This document shows positions 1 through 9,264 of a stretch of 64,000 nucleotides of DNA, in pieces. Where the stretch lies: the NCBI RefSeq assembly GCF_009707545.1, contig NZ_WLYK01000001.1, positions 1,550,001 through 1,614,000 of the forward strand. The letters run 5' to 3'. Every line of letters starts with the position of its first letter. Position 1 is the first letter of the stretch. Source of the DNA: Nakamurella alba. Its GTDB lineage: Bacteria > Actinomycetota > Actinomycetes > Mycobacteriales > Nakamurellaceae. The position numbers were made by a program, and so were the translations under genes. Below the pieces are notes generated by a model. The model ran no database searches. It was given only the letters and a program-made list of their open reading frames with translations, and was not told the DNA's origin.

Positions 1-45
1 GACCTCGCCGTGGGCGTCGTGCTTCTCCAACGAGGTGCCGGCCAC
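1..45 (-). CDS. N-terminus of a short protein running off the window (possibly DUF2631-like)
   Basis: Only the first 15 codons are present, read leftwards from a GTG; the peptide begins [15 protein letters not shown]. An AGGAGG ribosome site (complement of 50-55) lies 4 bases before the GTG, which is the main support for this being a real start. The gene is divergent from dxr with about 100 bp between the two starts. In several actinobacteria a short DUF2631 protein sits next to dxr and has a similar hydrophilic start; that identification is an inference from position and a few residues. Confidence 0.45.
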   Translation of the reverse strand, partial: MAGTSLEKHDAHGEV

Positions 46-146
46 CAGTCCTCCTGCGGTATGCGTGCGGGTGCTTCCCCTTCATCCTCGCACGACAGCA
101 CCGCTGCGGGGCAGCGGGCCGCTCCGGACCGGCAGAATGTCACGTT

Positions 147-1280
147 GTGCGCACACGAGTCCTGCTCCTCGGCTCCACCGGTTCGATCGGCACCCAGGCG
201 TTGGACGTGATCGCCCGCCATCCCGACCGGTTCGAGGTGGCCGGGCTGGCGGCCGGCGGATCCCGGCCGGACCTGCTGGCGCAGCAGGCCGCCGCCCACC
301 CCGGCGCGGTGCTCGCCTCCGGCACCCCGTTCGACGGCGCCCGGATCACCGGTCCGGACGCCGCGACCCGGCTGGTGCAGGACGTGGACGCGGACGTGGT
401 GCTCAACGGCATCACCGGGTCCGTCGGCCTGGCCCCGACGATGGCCGCCCTGGCCGCCGGCCGCAGCCTGGCGCTGGCCAACAAGGAATCGCTGGTCGCC
501 GGCGGCAGCCTGGTGACGAACGCGGCGGCACCGGGGCAGATCGTGCCGGTGGACTCCGAGCACTCGGCGCTGGCGCAGTGCCTGCGCGGCGGGCGCGGCT
601 CCGAGGTGGCGAAGCTGGTGCTCACCGCCTCGGGCGGGCCGTTCCGCGGGCGCACCGCGGCCGATCTCGCCGACGTCACCCCGGAGCAGGCGCTCGCCCA
701 CCCGACCTGGGCGATGGGGCCGGTGGTCACCATCAACTCCGCGACCCTGGTCAACAAGGGCCTGGAGCTGATCGAGGCGCACCTGCTGTTCGGCATCCCC
801 TACGAGAAGATCGACACCATCGTCCATCCGCAGTCGGTCGTGCACTCGATGGTCACCTTCGTCGACGGGTCGACACTGGCCCAGGCCTCGCCGCCGGACA
901 TGCGGCTGCCGATCGCGCTCGGCCTGTCCTGGCCGGACCGGCTGGACGATGTGGCGACGGCCTGCGACTTCACCGACACCTCGGATCCCACCGCCTGGAC
1001 CTTCGAACCGGTCGACCACGTCGCCTTCCCGGCACTGTCGCTGGCCCGGGCCGCGGGCACCGCCGGCGGGCTGCTGCCGGCGGTGTACAACGCGGCCAAC
1101 GAGGAGGCGGTGGCCGCCTTCCTGGCCGGAGATCTGCCGTTCCCCGGCATCACCGCCCTGTTGCAGGGCATCCTGGACAGCGCGGACGCCCAGCGCGCCG
1201 AACCGCGGGACATCGACGACGTCCTGGCGGCGGAGGACTGGGCCCGGGCGCACGCCCGGGAGTTCGTGGCCCGGCACTGA
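147..1280 (+). CDS. dxr: 1-deoxy-D-xylulose 5-phosphate reductoisomerase
   Basis: Converts 1-deoxy-D-xylulose 5-phosphate to 2-C-methyl-D-erythritol 4-phosphate with NADPH, the committed step of the MEP isoprenoid pathway, in the cytosol. The protein of 377 residues has the NADPH-binding GSTGSIG motif at residues 9-15, LANKES around 112 (lid and cofactor region), the metal-binding VDSEHSA motif, SGGPFR, and the [11 protein letters not shown] loop near 227-236. Length is slightly below the usual 390-400. The GTG start is the first in-frame start; no good ribosome site precedes it, and a CAGAAT -10-like box ends 8 bases before it. It leads a dxr-rip1-ispG-GNAT series in the same order as M. tuberculosis Rv2870c-Rv2867c, so two MEP enzymes bracket the protease. 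Confidence 0.96.
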   Translation: MRTRVLLLGSTGSIGTQALDVIARHPDRFEVAGLAAGGSRPDLLAQQAAAHPGAVLASGTPFDGARITGPDAATRLVQDVDADVVLNGITGSVGLAPTMAALAAGRSLALANKESLVAGGSLVTNAAAPGQIVPVDSEHSALAQCLRGGRGSEVAKLVLTASGGPFRGRTAADLADVTPEQALAHPTWAMGPVVTINSATLVNKGLELIEAHLLFGIPYEKIDTIVHPQSVVHSMVTFVDGSTLAQASPPDMRLPIALGLSWPDRLDDVATACDFTDTSDPTAWTFEPVDHVAFPALSLARAAGTAGGLLPAVYNAANEEAVAAFLAGDLPFPGITALLQGILDSADAQRAEPRDIDDVLAAEDWARAHAREFVARH

Positions 1281-1453
1281 CACCGGCCACGGGGAAACAG
1301 CACCACCACCAGTACGAGCGCCCGGCCGGCGGTGCCGGACGAACGGAAACAGGACCCCCACACGCACCGGTCCACACTGGACCAGCAGCAGCACCAGCAC
1401 CGCCACCAGCATGAGCACCGCCACCAGCACGAGCACCAGGAGCCCAGCCCGAC
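1281..1453 (+). repeat. CACCAG-rich low-complexity leader before rip1
   Basis: The gap between dxr and the site-2 protease is dominated between about 1300 and 1440 by irregular CACCAG, CAGCAC and GAGCAC steps, read as Leu/Val-rich on the other strand. No gene fits it. A GAGCACCAGGAGC stretch at its end may serve as the ribosome site. Similar sequence occurs before rbfA and pnp. Confidence 0.5.
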
Positions 1454-2758
1454 ATGTGGACCGCCATCGGCATCGTGCTGTTCCTGTTCGGGCTGCTGAT
1501 CGCCATCGCCTGGCACGAGGCCGGGCACCTGGCGTTCGCCAAGCTGTTCAAGGTCCGCACCACGCAGTACATGGTCGGGTTCGGGAAGACGATCTGGTCC
1601 CGCACCAAGGGCGAGACCGAGTACGGCATCAAGGCGATCCCGCTCGGTGGCTACGTGCGGATGGTCGGCATGGTGCCGCCGGGCAAGGACGGACGGCAGC
1701 GGATCAACTCGACCTCGGCGGGGCCGTGGGGGATGGTCCGGCAGATGATCGAGGACGCCCGGCAGGGCGACCGGGTCCAGGTCCGCGTCGAGGACGACGG
1801 CCGGCAGTTCTACCAGCTGCACCCGTTCAAGCGGATCATCATCATGTTCGCCGGACCGCTGCAGAACCTGATCTTCGCGGTCATCCTGTTCGCGATCATC
1901 GTGCTGGGCATCGGCCTGCCGACCGCGGTGCCGGTGGTGGGCAGCGTCTCCCAGTGCGTGCTGCCGGCGACCGCCGCCCCGCAGACCTGCCCGGTCGACT
2001 ACACCCCCACCCCGGCCGCCGCGGCCGGGTTGCTGCCGGGCGACCGGATCGTGGCCTTCGACGGGCAGCAGATCACCTCCTGGGACCAGATGCGGGACCT
2101 GATCCGGGCCGACGCCGGCCGGACCGTCGAGGTCACCTACGTCCGGGACGGGCAGAGCATCAGCGCGCAGATCCCGATCGTGCAGAACACGCTCAACGTG
2201 TTCGACGACACCGGGAAGGTGGTCGGCACCACCACCGGGGGTTTCCTCGGGATCACCGCGGCCGAGGAGTACCAGACCCAGTCGGTCGGCGAGGCGTTCG
2301 TGCTCACCGGCGAGTTCATCGGGCGCGCGGCGCACGCGGTGGTCAGCATCCCGGCGCGGATCCCGGCGCTGTGGGACGCGGTGTTCAACGGCGCCGAACG
2401 CGGCCAGGACTCGCCGGTGGGCATCGTCGGGGCCGGCCGGATCAGCGGCGAGATCCTGGCGCTGGACACCGGCGCCAAGGACAAGATCCTGCTGTTCCTG
2501 CAGCTGCTGGCCGGGTTCAACATGTCGTTGTTCCTCCTCAACATGATCCCGCTGCTGCCGCTGGACGGCGGCCACATCCTCGGCGCGGTCATCGAGTGGA
2601 TCCGCCGCGGCTGGTCGAAGCTGCGCCGCAAGCCCAACCCGGGACCGTTCGACGTCGCCAAGCTGATGCCGGTCGCCTACGTCGTGGTGCTGCTGTTCAT
2701 CGGGCTGTCGCTGCTGACCTTCGTCGCCGACATCGTCAACCCGGTCACGCTGTCCTGA
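1454..2758 (+). CDS. rip1: Site-2 intramembrane metalloprotease, RseP/Rip1 family
   Basis: A 434-residue membrane zinc protease that cuts transmembrane anchors, classically of anti-sigma factors, within the membrane. Visible features in order: N-terminal membrane helix carrying HEAGH (residues 21-25, zinc ligands and catalytic Glu); the GFGKTIW segment; a second membrane span around residues 130-155; a periplasmic-side PDZ domain roughly at 190-260; and a C-terminal membrane pair with the LDGGH motif (370-374), whose Asp is the third ligand. Length and motif order match M. tuberculosis Rip1 (Rv2869c), and the neighbours dxr and ispG match too. The ATG at 1454 starts right at the first membrane helix, as expected. 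Substrates cannot be read from this window; no anti-sigma gene is nearby. Confidence 0.94.
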   Translation: MWTAIGIVLFLFGLLIAIAWHEAGHLAFAKLFKVRTTQYMVGFGKTIWSRTKGETEYGIKAIPLGGYVRMVGMVPPGKDGRQRINSTSAGPWGMVRQMIEDARQGDRVQVRVEDDGRQFYQLHPFKRIIIMFAGPLQNLIFAVILFAIIVLGIGLPTAVPVVGSVSQCVLPATAAPQTCPVDYTPTPAAAAGLLPGDRIVAFDGQQITSWDQMRDLIRADAGRTVEVTYVRDGQSISAQIPIVQNTLNVFDDTGKVVGTTTGGFLGITAAEEYQTQSVGEAFVLTGEFIGRAAHAVVSIPARIPALWDAVFNGAERGQDSPVGIVGAGRISGEILALDTGAKDKILLFLQLLAGFNMSLFLLNMIPLLPLDGGHILGAVIEWIRRGWSKLRRKPNPGPFDVAKLMPVAYVVVLLFIGLSLLTFVADIVNPVTLS

Positions 2759-2869
2759 TCCACCACGCCCCGGGAGCCGTCCGCGGCCCCGTCGGTGACC
2801 CCGTGGTGACGCTCACCCGAACGGCGGGTGACGTGGGCTCCTGCGGTCCGGGGCGCCCGCTCCCGCGAG

Positions 2870-2875
2870 TAGATT
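2870..2875 (+). promoter_or_regulatory. -10 box TAGATT, ispG (leaderless)
   Basis: TAGATT ends 7 bases before the ispG ATG at 2883, and no ribosome site intervenes. This predicts transcription starting at or next to the start codon. Confidence 0.55.
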
Positions 2876-2882
2876 CGATGGT

Positions 2883-4082
2883 ATGAACGCCGGTCCCAGC
2901 ACTGCCACCTCCGCGCCGCTCGTGGGCCTCGGAATGCCCTCCCTGCCGGCCGACCGGGAGGTCCCCGTGCTGGCTCCGCGCCGGGTCACCCGGCAGTTGC
3001 ACGTCGGCGAGGTCGGCGTCGGCAGCGACTTCCCGGTCTCGGTGCAGTCGATGACCACGACCAAGACCGCCGACGTGAACGCCACGCTGCAGCAGATCGC
3101 CGAGCTGACCGCCGCCGGCTGCCAGATCGTCCGCGTCGCCGTGCCGGACACCGACGACGCCGAGGCGCTGCCGGCGATCGCGAGGAAATCACAGATCCCG
3201 GTGATCGCGGACATCCACTTCCAGCCCCGGTACGTTTTCGCGGCGATCGAGGCGGGCTGCGCCGCGGTCCGGGTGAACCCCGGCAACATCCGGAAGTTCG
3301 ACGACAAGGTCGGCGAGATCGCAAAGGCGGCAACGGATGCCGGCATCCCGATCCGGATCGGGGTGAACGCCGGATCGCTGGACAAGCGGCTGCTGGCCAA
3401 GTACGGCCGGGCCACGCCGGAGGCCCTGGTGGAGTCGGCTCTCTGGGAGTGCTCACTGTTCGAGGAGCACGGCTACCGCGACATCAAGATCTCGGTGAAG
3501 CACAACGACCCGGTGATCATGGTCCGGGCGTACGAACTGCTGGCGCAGCAGTGCGACTACCCGCTGCACCTCGGCGTCACCGAGGCCGGCCCGTCGTTCC
3601 AGGGCACCATCAAGTCCGCGGTCGCCTTCGGGTCGCTGCTGTCCCGGGGCATCGGCGACACCATCCGGGTGTCGCTGTCCGCGCCACCGGTGGAGGAGGT
3701 CAAGGTCGGCCTGCAGATCCTGGAGTCGCTGAACCTGCGGGCCCGCGGTCTCGAGATCGTGTCCTGCCCGTCCTGCGGCCGCGCCCAGGTGGACGTCTAC
3801 AAGCTGGCCAACGAGGTGACTGCCGGGCTCGAGGGCATGGACGTGCCGCTGCGGGTCGCGGTGATGGGCTGCGTCGTCAACGGACCGGGGGAGGCCCGGG
3901 AGGCCGACCTGGGTGTCGCGTCCGGCAACGGCAAGGGGCAGATCTTCGTCAAGGGCGAGGTGATCCGGACGGTGCCGGAGGCGGACATCGTCGAGACGCT
4001 GATCGACGAGGCGATGAAGCTGGCCGAGACGATGCGCGAGTCCGGCGTGCCGAGCGGCGAACCGTCCGTCCAACTGGTCTGA
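2883..4082 (+). CDS. ispG: 4-hydroxy-3-methylbut-2-en-1-yl diphosphate synthase
   Basis: Iron-sulfur enzyme of the MEP pathway that reductively opens methylerythritol cyclodiphosphate to HMBPP. At 399 residues it is the usual bacterial two-domain form: an N-terminal TIM-barrel ([12 protein letters not shown] through ISVKHNDPV) and a C-terminal [4Fe-4S] domain. The cluster ligands are visible as [11 protein letters not shown] (Cys295, Cys298) and [10 protein letters not shown] (Cys330, Glu337). About 35 extra N-terminal residues precede the conserved barrel. The ATG at 2883 has a TAGATT box 7 bases upstream. Downstream the GNAT gene starts only 7 bases after the stop. Confidence 0.96.
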   Translation: MNAGPSTATSAPLVGLGMPSLPADREVPVLAPRRVTRQLHVGEVGVGSDFPVSVQSMTTTKTADVNATLQQIAELTAAGCQIVRVAVPDTDDAEALPAIARKSQIPVIADIHFQPRYVFAAIEAGCAAVRVNPGNIRKFDDKVGEIAKAATDAGIPIRIGVNAGSLDKRLLAKYGRATPEALVESALWECSLFEEHGYRDIKISVKHNDPVIMVRAYELLAQQCDYPLHLGVTEAGPSFQGTIKSAVAFGSLLSRGIGDTIRVSLSAPPVEEVKVGLQILESLNLRARGLEIVSCPSCGRAQVDVYKLANEVTAGLEGMDVPLRVAVMGCVVNGPGEAREADLGVASGNGKGQIFVKGEVIRTVPEADIVETLIDEAMKLAETMRESGVPSGEPSVQLV

Positions 4083-4089
4083 TACGACC

Positions 4090-4923
4090 GTGTTGACCCT
4101 GGGCTCGGCGAAGGTGCTGGGGAGGCTGCACGCGCCCGTGGTGGCACGTGCCCTCGCCGCCGCGCCGGAGGCCAGCTGCCTGATCGCCTCCCGGTTCGAG
4201 CAGGTCGGGATGGACCGCACCGCTCTCGGCGGGCAGTTCTGGGGGGTGGCCGGCGGCCGGGACGGCCTGGTGTTCGACGGCGCCAACCTGATGCCGCTGA
4301 CCGGTGACGCCGCGTCCATGCGGGTGCTGGCCGATGCGACCGGTCGGCGCGGTCGGCGCTGTGCGTCCATCCTCGGGCCGTCCGACCTGGTGCTGCCGCT
4401 CTGGCAGTCGCTGGAGCCGCGCTGGGGCGCCGCCCGCGAGGTGCGGGCCCGGCAGCCGCTGCTCGCCTGCACCGCGCCGCCCGCGGTCGATCCCGATCCG
4501 TTCGTCCGGCAGGCGGTGCTCACCGACCTGGAGGCCTACTACCCGGCGGCCGTCGCCATGTTCACCGAGGAGGTCGGCGTCGACCCGCGCTGGCCGGACG
4601 GTGGCGCGGCCTACCGGTCCCGGTTGGCCGGGCTGATCGGGGCCGGACGGTCGTTCGCCCGGTTCGAGGACGGGCGCGTGGTGTTCAAGGCGGAGATCGG
4701 GGCGATCTCGCACCGGGCCGCGCTGATCCAGGGCGTGTGGGTGGCCCCCGACCGGCGCGGGAGCGGGCTCGCCGCACCGGGTGTCGCCGCCCTGGTCCGG
4801 CACATCCGCACCCTCGGCCGGGTGCCGACGCTCTACGTCAACGACTTCAACACCGCGGCCCGCGCCACCTACCGCCGCATCGGCTTCGAGCAGGTCGGCA
4901 CCTTCGCCTCGGTCCTGTTCTGA
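4090..4923 (+). CDS. GNAT N-acetyltransferase with N-terminal DUF4081-type domain
   Basis: A 277-residue protein of the type encoded after ispG in mycobacteria (Rv2867c). The N-terminal half (to about residue 140) lacks acetyl-CoA motifs and matches the DUF4081 pattern by position; the C-terminal half is a GNAT fold, with a degenerate acetyl-CoA loop (VWVAPDRRGSGLAAPGVAAL near 215-235) and the closing VNDFNTAARATYRRIGFEQV helix-strand. The substrate is unknown. The GTG start at 4090 lies 7 bases after the ispG stop, so the two are probably cotranscribed and perhaps translationally linked. Its stop codon sits in a 17-bp tandem repeat. Confidence 0.85.
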   Translation: MLTLGSAKVLGRLHAPVVARALAAAPEASCLIASRFEQVGMDRTALGGQFWGVAGGRDGLVFDGANLMPLTGDAASMRVLADATGRRGRRCASILGPSDLVLPLWQSLEPRWGAAREVRARQPLLACTAPPAVDPDPFVRQAVLTDLEAYYPAAVAMFTEEVGVDPRWPDGGAAYRSRLAGLIGAGRSFARFEDGRVVFKAEIGAISHRAALIQGVWVAPDRRGSGLAAPGVAALVRHIRTLGRVPTLYVNDFNTAARATYRRIGFEQVGTFASVLF

Positions 4924-4960
4924 ACCCGGTCCTGTTCTGAACCCGGTGTTCTGAGCCCGG
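4914..4960 (+). repeat. 17-bp tandem repeat over the GNAT stop codon
   Basis: CCTGTTCTGAACCCGGT occurs at 4914-4930 and 4931-4947, with a partial third copy to 4960. Each copy carries a TGA in the gene's frame, so the duplication does not change the protein. It lies between convergent genes. Confidence 0.85.
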
Positions 4961-4979
4961 CGGCACCTGTCCCAGGGGG

Positions 4980-6875
4980 TCAGCCGGCCGGGATGCTCTC
5001 CAGGAACTGCGCGGCCAGCTGGGTGGTCCGCTTGGAGCTGTCGCCGTTGACGATCAGCACGGCGAAGGCGACGTCGCCCCGGTACCCGACGGTCCAGGCG
5101 TGCGCCTTGGTGCCGGTCGGGCCGTTGTCGGCGGTGCCGGTCTTGGCGTAGACCTCGCCGGCGTCCTGCAGCAGGGTGCCGGTCCCGTCGGTGACGACGG
5201 CCCGCATCAGGGTGCGGATCCCGGACTGCGCAGCGGCCGACCGGTCCGGCGCGGCCTGGTCGACGGTGGTCTTCTGCCCGCGGATCAGCGTCGGCGTCGG
5301 CATGTTGTCGGAGGCTGCGGTGGCGGCCATCAGCGCGGCGGAGAACGGGGTGACCAGGATGACGCCCTGCCCGAAACCGTCCTCGGCGCGCTGCACGTCG
5401 GACTCGGCCACCGGCGCCTGCCCTGTGAGGGTGGTGATCCCGGGGATGACGAAGTCCAGCCCGACGCCGTACTCGAGCGCGGTGTCGTGCAGCGACTGGT
5501 TGGTCAGCCGCGACGCGAGCTCGGCGAAGGTGGTGTTGCAGGACTTCGCGAACGAGGTGGTCAGCGACACGGTGCCGAGGTCGAAGTCCTCGTCGTTGGA
5601 GATCGGCCGGGAGTCGATGGTGTAGGTGCTGGGGCAGGCCACCTGCGAGTCCGGGGTGACCAGCTTCGCGTCGATCGCGGCGGTACCGGTGACGATCTTG
5701 AAGGTGGAGCCCGGCGGGTACTGGCCCATCAGCGCCAGCGGTCCCTGGGCGTTGGCCGCCGCGTTCTGCGCGACGGTGAGGATCTCGCCGGTGCTCGGCT
5801 GGATGGCCACCAGCACCGCCGGTTCGGTCACGGTGGCCAGTGCCTTCTCCGCCGCCTGCTGCATCGTCGAGTCGAGGGTGAGGACGGCGTTCTTCCCGGG
5901 CACGGCGTCCTGCTCGGCCAGCGTGTCCAGCTCGGACCCGGTGGAGTCCAGGACGACGATCCGCCAGCCGGCAGTGCCGCTGGTCAGCTCCTGGGCGACC
6001 GGGGTGGCCTCGGACAGCACGGTGCGGGCGAAGTCCTTGGTGGGCGGCAGGTCCCGCAGCGCGGTCGGGAAGGTGAGGCCGGTGAGGCCGTCCAGCTGCG
6101 CCTTCACCTTCTGGTAGTCGGCCTCGCGGAGATTGGTGACGGTGTACCCGGTGTCGTCGTTCGCCTTGCTGATGCCGTCGGTGACGGAGGCGACGGTGAC
6201 CGTCGCGTCGTAGGACTTCAGGATGGTCTGCAGCGAGGTGGCGAGCGCCTTCGCGTCGGTGACCTTGCCGGGGATGGCGACGACGCTGTAGACCCGTGTC
6301 GGGGTGACCAGCTGCTGGTTGTTGCGGTCGACGATCTGGCCGCCGGTGGCCTCGGTGGTGCGCAGGCCGACGGTCTGCGAGGCCTGCAGCTGGGGGTTGA
6401 CGAGCGTGGGTGTCCAGTCCGCGACCCAGGTGTTGCCGGACCGGTCGAAGGTCCACGACGCCTCGTACTTCCAGCTGATGCCGCCGGGCAGCGACCAGAC
6501 GAAGGTGGCCGGTGTGGTCGCGACATCGCCGTCGATGGTGATCGGACCGCGGCTGACGGCGATGGCGCTGGGCCCGAGGTTCTCGATGATCCCGCCGATC
6601 ATGTCCTCCGCGGCGCCAGGGTCCGAGGTGAGCGGGGCGATCTGCGCGGCCTGGCCGGACTGCCAGGCCGACACGAACTGGCCGATCGCGGTCTCCGGCG
6701 AGGTCCCTGTGCCGCTGCTGCCCGCGGTGCTCGTCGTCGCCGATCCGCCGCCGCTGGTGCATGCGCCGACCAGCGCGAGCACCGCCAGCAGCGGGACGAG
6801 CAGGCGGGCGGTCCGGGACCGGCGGGCACGGGGAGCGGGCTGCCGGGGGGTGTGACGGGCCGGGCGGGACTTCAT
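4980..6875 (-). CDS. Penicillin-binding lipoprotein with transpeptidase domain
   Basis: A 631-residue class B-like penicillin-binding protein, counterpart by position of M. tuberculosis Rv2864c. It has a lipoprotein signal with lipobox LVGAC (Cys39), an NTF2-like MecA_N-type domain (about residues 55-165), a dimerisation segment, and a transpeptidase domain with all three motifs: STFK at 390-393, SCN at 445-447 and KTGT at 578-581. It therefore should be anchored outside the membrane and act on peptidoglycan cross-linking; proteins with a MecA_N domain are often low-affinity beta-lactam targets. It is convergent with the GNAT gene and has its own promoter, with GATACT ending 7 bases before the ATG and no ribosome site. 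Confidence 0.93.
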   Translation of the reverse strand: MKSRPARHTPRQPAPRARRSRTARLLVPLLAVLALVGACTSGGGSATTSTAGSSGTGTSPETAIGQFVSAWQSGQAAQIAPLTSDPGAAEDMIGGIIENLGPSAIAVSRGPITIDGDVATTPATFVWSLPGGISWKYEASWTFDRSGNTWVADWTPTLVNPQLQASQTVGLRTTEATGGQIVDRNNQQLVTPTRVYSVVAIPGKVTDAKALATSLQTILKSYDATVTVASVTDGISKANDDTGYTVTNLREADYQKVKAQLDGLTGLTFPTALRDLPPTKDFARTVLSEATPVAQELTSGTAGWRIVVLDSTGSELDTLAEQDAVPGKNAVLTLDSTMQQAAEKALATVTEPAVLVAIQPSTGEILTVAQNAAANAQGPLALMGQYPPGSTFKIVTGTAAIDAKLVTPDSQVACPSTYTIDSRPISNDEDFDLGTVSLTTSFAKSCNTTFAELASRLTNQSLHDTALEYGVGLDFVIPGITTLTGQAPVAESDVQRAEDGFGQGVILVTPFSAALMAATAASDNMPTPTLIRGQKTTVDQAAPDRSAAAQSGIRTLMRAVVTDGTGTLLQDAGEVYAKTGTADNGPTGTKAHAWTVGYRGDVAFAVLIVNGDSSKRTTQLAAQFLESIPAG

Positions 6876-6882
6876 GTCCCCG

Positions 6883-6888
6883 AGTATC
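6883..6888 (-). promoter_or_regulatory. -10 box GATACT, penicillin-binding lipoprotein (leaderless)
   Basis: On the minus strand GATACT ends 7 bases before the ATG at 6875. It matches TATAAT at four of six positions, including A2 and T6. Confidence 0.5.
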
Positions 6889-7007
6889 CCGATGCCCGGG
6901 TGACCCCGAAGTGTGGACGCGCCGCGCGGGCACTGCCGCGCTGCGTCAGTTCCTGCCCGCTGCGGTCCGGTTGCCGGCCAGGTCGCCCGTGTTTGCCGCT
7001 GCGGTCG

Positions 7008-8246
7008 TCAGGCGGTGGCGACCGCCGCGGATGTCGGGGCCGGTTTCGGGCGTGACCTCGGCCGGAGCCACTTCTCCAACGGACGTTCGTAGAGGATGAA
7101 CGCGAGCCCGGAGACCGCGATCGCGGTCAGGACGAAGCCGATCTCCAGCAGGATGCCCCGGACTCCGCCGACGTTCTCCGCCCCGGCCAGGAGGAAGGCG
7201 CCGCGGACCAGCGGGTGGGTCAGGTAGAGCGCGAACGACCACTCGCCGAGCGAGACCATCGGCCGGGAACCCAGCCAACTCCGCCGGCCGGAGGCGTCGC
7301 GGGTGGCCGCGGCGACCAGCAGCAGCGCGATGGCCGGCGCGACGATCACGGTGGCCATCGGCCGGGACAGCGGCCCGTTCGGCGAGAGCACGGTGATCAA
7401 CATCAGGGCGACGGCGACGGCGAGCGTGGCGGTGGGCAGGCCGCCCGGTACGTGGAGGCGCGCGTCTTTCACCACCAGGGCCAGGGTCATGCCGATGAAG
7501 AAGAGCCCGATGTTGAACAGCGGCGAGATCCAGATGTACCGGCCCACCGGCAGCCAGCCCGGGATCGTCAGCACCAGCACGGCGACGAGCAGCATCGCCG
7601 CGCCCACGGACCCGGCGAAGACCGCACGGCCGCGCCGGCCCCACCGCAGCAGTGACGGCACCACGAACGGGAAGACCAGGTAGAAGAACATCTCGCAGGA
7701 CAACGACCAGGAGACACCGTTGAGCCCGAAGTACACCGACGGGTCGTTCACCCAGGTCTGCACGAGCAGCAGGCAGGCAATGGTGGTGCCGGCGGTGACC
7801 AGCCCGCCGGTCGCCAGCGTGGCGGCGAGGGCGGCGAGCGCGGTGGCGAGGTGCAGCGGGTAGATCCGGGCGAAGCGGCGCCGGTAGAAGGCGCGCTTGG
7901 TGTCCCGGGCACGGGCGTTCCAGGTGAGCACGAAGCCGGAGAGCATGAAGAAGAACGTGACGCCGAGGTAGCCCAGCTCGGCGACGCGGGACAGGCCGGG
8001 GATCGAGACGATCGGGTCGTTGAGCGACCGGTTGGCGATCGTGTGCAGCAGGACCACGGCCAGCGCGCCGAAGAACCGCAGCCCGGTGAGCGAGTCCAGG
8101 CGGTTCACCGGCCCGGAACCGGCCGGTGCCGCCGCCGCTGCACCTGCCGCTGTGGTCGGGTCGGGCGCGGCGGCATCGGCGATGGTGCCGCTACCGGGAG
8201 TGCCGCCGGGGACGGCGCCGGGTGGCGTGGGGCTCGGGGCCGACAT
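7008..8246 (-). CDS. Membrane acyltransferase 3 family protein (OafA-like)
   Basis: A 412-residue multi-span membrane protein of the acyltransferase 3 family, which transfers acetyl or other acyl groups to sugars or lipids at the membrane. After about 45 low-complexity Pro/Gly/Ala residues comes the family signature LDSLTGLRFFGALAVVLLHTI, with the catalytic-type His in LLHT, followed by about ten hydrophobic spans and the FFFMLSGFVLTW segment. The last residues are basic (PLEKWLRPRSRPK). The acceptor cannot be told; the only neighbouring envelope gene is the penicillin-binding protein. A weak CACACT box lies 6 bases before the ATG and no ribosome site is seen. Confidence 0.9.
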   Translation of the reverse strand: MSAPSPTPPGAVPGGTPGSGTIADAAAPDPTTAAGAAAAAPAGSGPVNRLDSLTGLRFFGALAVVLLHTIANRSLNDPIVSIPGLSRVAELGYLGVTFFFMLSGFVLTWNARARDTKRAFYRRRFARIYPLHLATALAALAATLATGGLVTAGTTIACLLLVQTWVNDPSVYFGLNGVSWSLSCEMFFYLVFPFVVPSLLRWGRRGRAVFAGSVGAAMLLVAVLVLTIPGWLPVGRYIWISPLFNIGLFFIGMTLALVVKDARLHVPGGLPTATLAVAVALMLITVLSPNGPLSRPMATVIVAPAIALLLVAAATRDASGRRSWLGSRPMVSLGEWSFALYLTHPLVRGAFLLAGAENVGGVRGILLEIGFVLTAIAVSGLAFILYERPLEKWLRPRSRPKPAPTSAAVATA

Positions 8247-8323
8247 GAGGGAAGTGTGAGGTCGAGCTGAGCGCGTCCGGTGACAACAGTGTTACAGCGT
8301 GTGCGCATACGGCTGAATCTCGG

Positions 8324-8344
8324 TCCCGGGCCGAAGGCCCGGGA
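8324..8344. other. Perfect 9-bp inverted repeat upstream of the map promoter
   Basis: TCCCGGGCC and its exact complement GGCCCGGGA are separated by GAA. The hairpin lies between the divergent acyltransferase and map genes, 18 bases upstream of the map -10 box. It could end stray transcription or bind a dimeric protein; there is no T tract. Confidence 0.6.
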
Positions 8345-8361
8345 TCGGCTCTGCGCCGTCG

Positions 8362-8367
8362 TACGCT
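8362..8367 (+). promoter_or_regulatory. -10 box TACGCT, map (leaderless)
   Basis: TACGCT ends 6 bases before the map ATG at 8374; there is no ribosome site. Confidence 0.55.
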
Positions 8368-8373
8368 GGACGC

Positions 8374-9228
8374 ATGCTCCGCACCGCCCTCACGCCCGGC
8401 GTCCAGACGCCGATCCGGCCGGTCCCGGCCGCCATCGTCCGGCCCGAGTACGTCGGCAAGGACAAGCCGGCGCCGAACACCGAGAGCTGGGTGCAGACGC
8501 CGGAGACCATCGAGAAGATGCGTGTCGCCTCGAGGATCGCCGCGCAGGCGATGCTGGAGGGCAGCAAGGTCATCGCACCCGGTGTGACCACGGACGAGAT
8601 CGACCGGGTGGTGCACGAGTTCATCTGCGACCACGGCGCGTACCCGTCGACGCTGGGGTACCGGCGCTTCCCGAAGTCCTGCTGCACGTCGCTGAACGAG
8701 GTGATCTGCCACGGGATCCCGGACAGCACGGTGATGGAGGACGGCGACATCGTCAACATCGACGTGACCGCCTACATCGACGGGGTGCACGGCGACACCA
8801 ACGCGACCTACCTGTGCGGCAACGTGTCGGAGGAGAACCGGCTGCTCGTCGAGCGGACCGAGGAGTCGCTGCGCCGGGCGATCAAGGCGGTCGCACCGGG
8901 TCGGAAGATGAACGTGATCGGCCGGGTCATCGAGTCCTACGCGAAGCGCTTCGGCTACGGCGTGGTCAAGGACTACACGGGTCACGGCATCGGCCACACC
9001 TTCCACTCCGGGCTGGTCATCCTGCACTACGACGAGCCGTCCGTGGACACGGTGATCGAGAAGGGGATGACCTTCACCATCGAGCCGATGATCACCCTCG
9101 GCGGGATCACCTGGGACCTGTGGTCCGACGACTGGACCGTCACCACCAAGGACAAGTCCTGGACCGCGCAGTTCGAGCACACCCTCGTCGTCACCGACAC
9201 CGGCGCCGAGATCCTCACCCTGCCCTGA
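8374..9228 (+). CDS. map: Methionine aminopeptidase, type I
   Basis: Removes the initiator methionine from nascent proteins; cytosolic dinuclear metalloenzyme. The 284-residue protein has an N-terminal extension of about 40 residues containing a PxxP-rich stretch, as in M. tuberculosis MapB (Rv2861c), then the pita-bread fold. Metal ligands are recognisable in order: Asp in [15 protein letters not shown] (two Asp), His in GHGIGHTFH, Glu in FTIEPM and Glu in QFEHTLVV; the substrate His is in EVICHGIPD. The ATG at 8374 has a TACGCT box 6 bases upstream. Position after the penicillin-binding protein matches mycobacterial order. Its 3' end converges with the gene of unknown function at 9265. Confidence 0.96.
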   Translation: MLRTALTPGVQTPIRPVPAAIVRPEYVGKDKPAPNTESWVQTPETIEKMRVASRIAAQAMLEGSKVIAPGVTTDEIDRVVHEFICDHGAYPSTLGYRRFPKSCCTSLNEVICHGIPDSTVMEDGDIVNIDVTAYIDGVHGDTNATYLCGNVSEENRLLVERTEESLRRAIKAVAPGRKMNVIGRVIESYAKRFGYGVVKDYTGHGIGHTFHSGLVILHYDEPSVDTVIEKGMTFTIEPMITLGGITWDLWSDDWTVTTKDKSWTAQFEHTLVVTDTGAEILTLP

Positions 9229-9236
9229 CACCTCGG

Positions 9237-9250
9237 TCCCGGTGCCGGGA
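9237..9250. terminator. Short hairpin between convergent map and the 9265 gene
   Basis: TCCCGG and CCGGGA flank TG, giving a 5-6 bp GC stem 9 bases after the map stop and 15 bases after the opposing stop. It is a candidate bidirectional terminator; there is no U tract. Confidence 0.35.
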
Positions 9251-9264
9251 TCGGTGCCCGCCGT

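Noticed and set aside
3949-6933. A very long open frame on the minus strand over the GNAT and penicillin-binding protein genes
   Set aside because: It is Arg/His/Gly/Pro-rich without family similarity and lies out of frame with two well-supported genes; long shadow frames are expected at this GC content.
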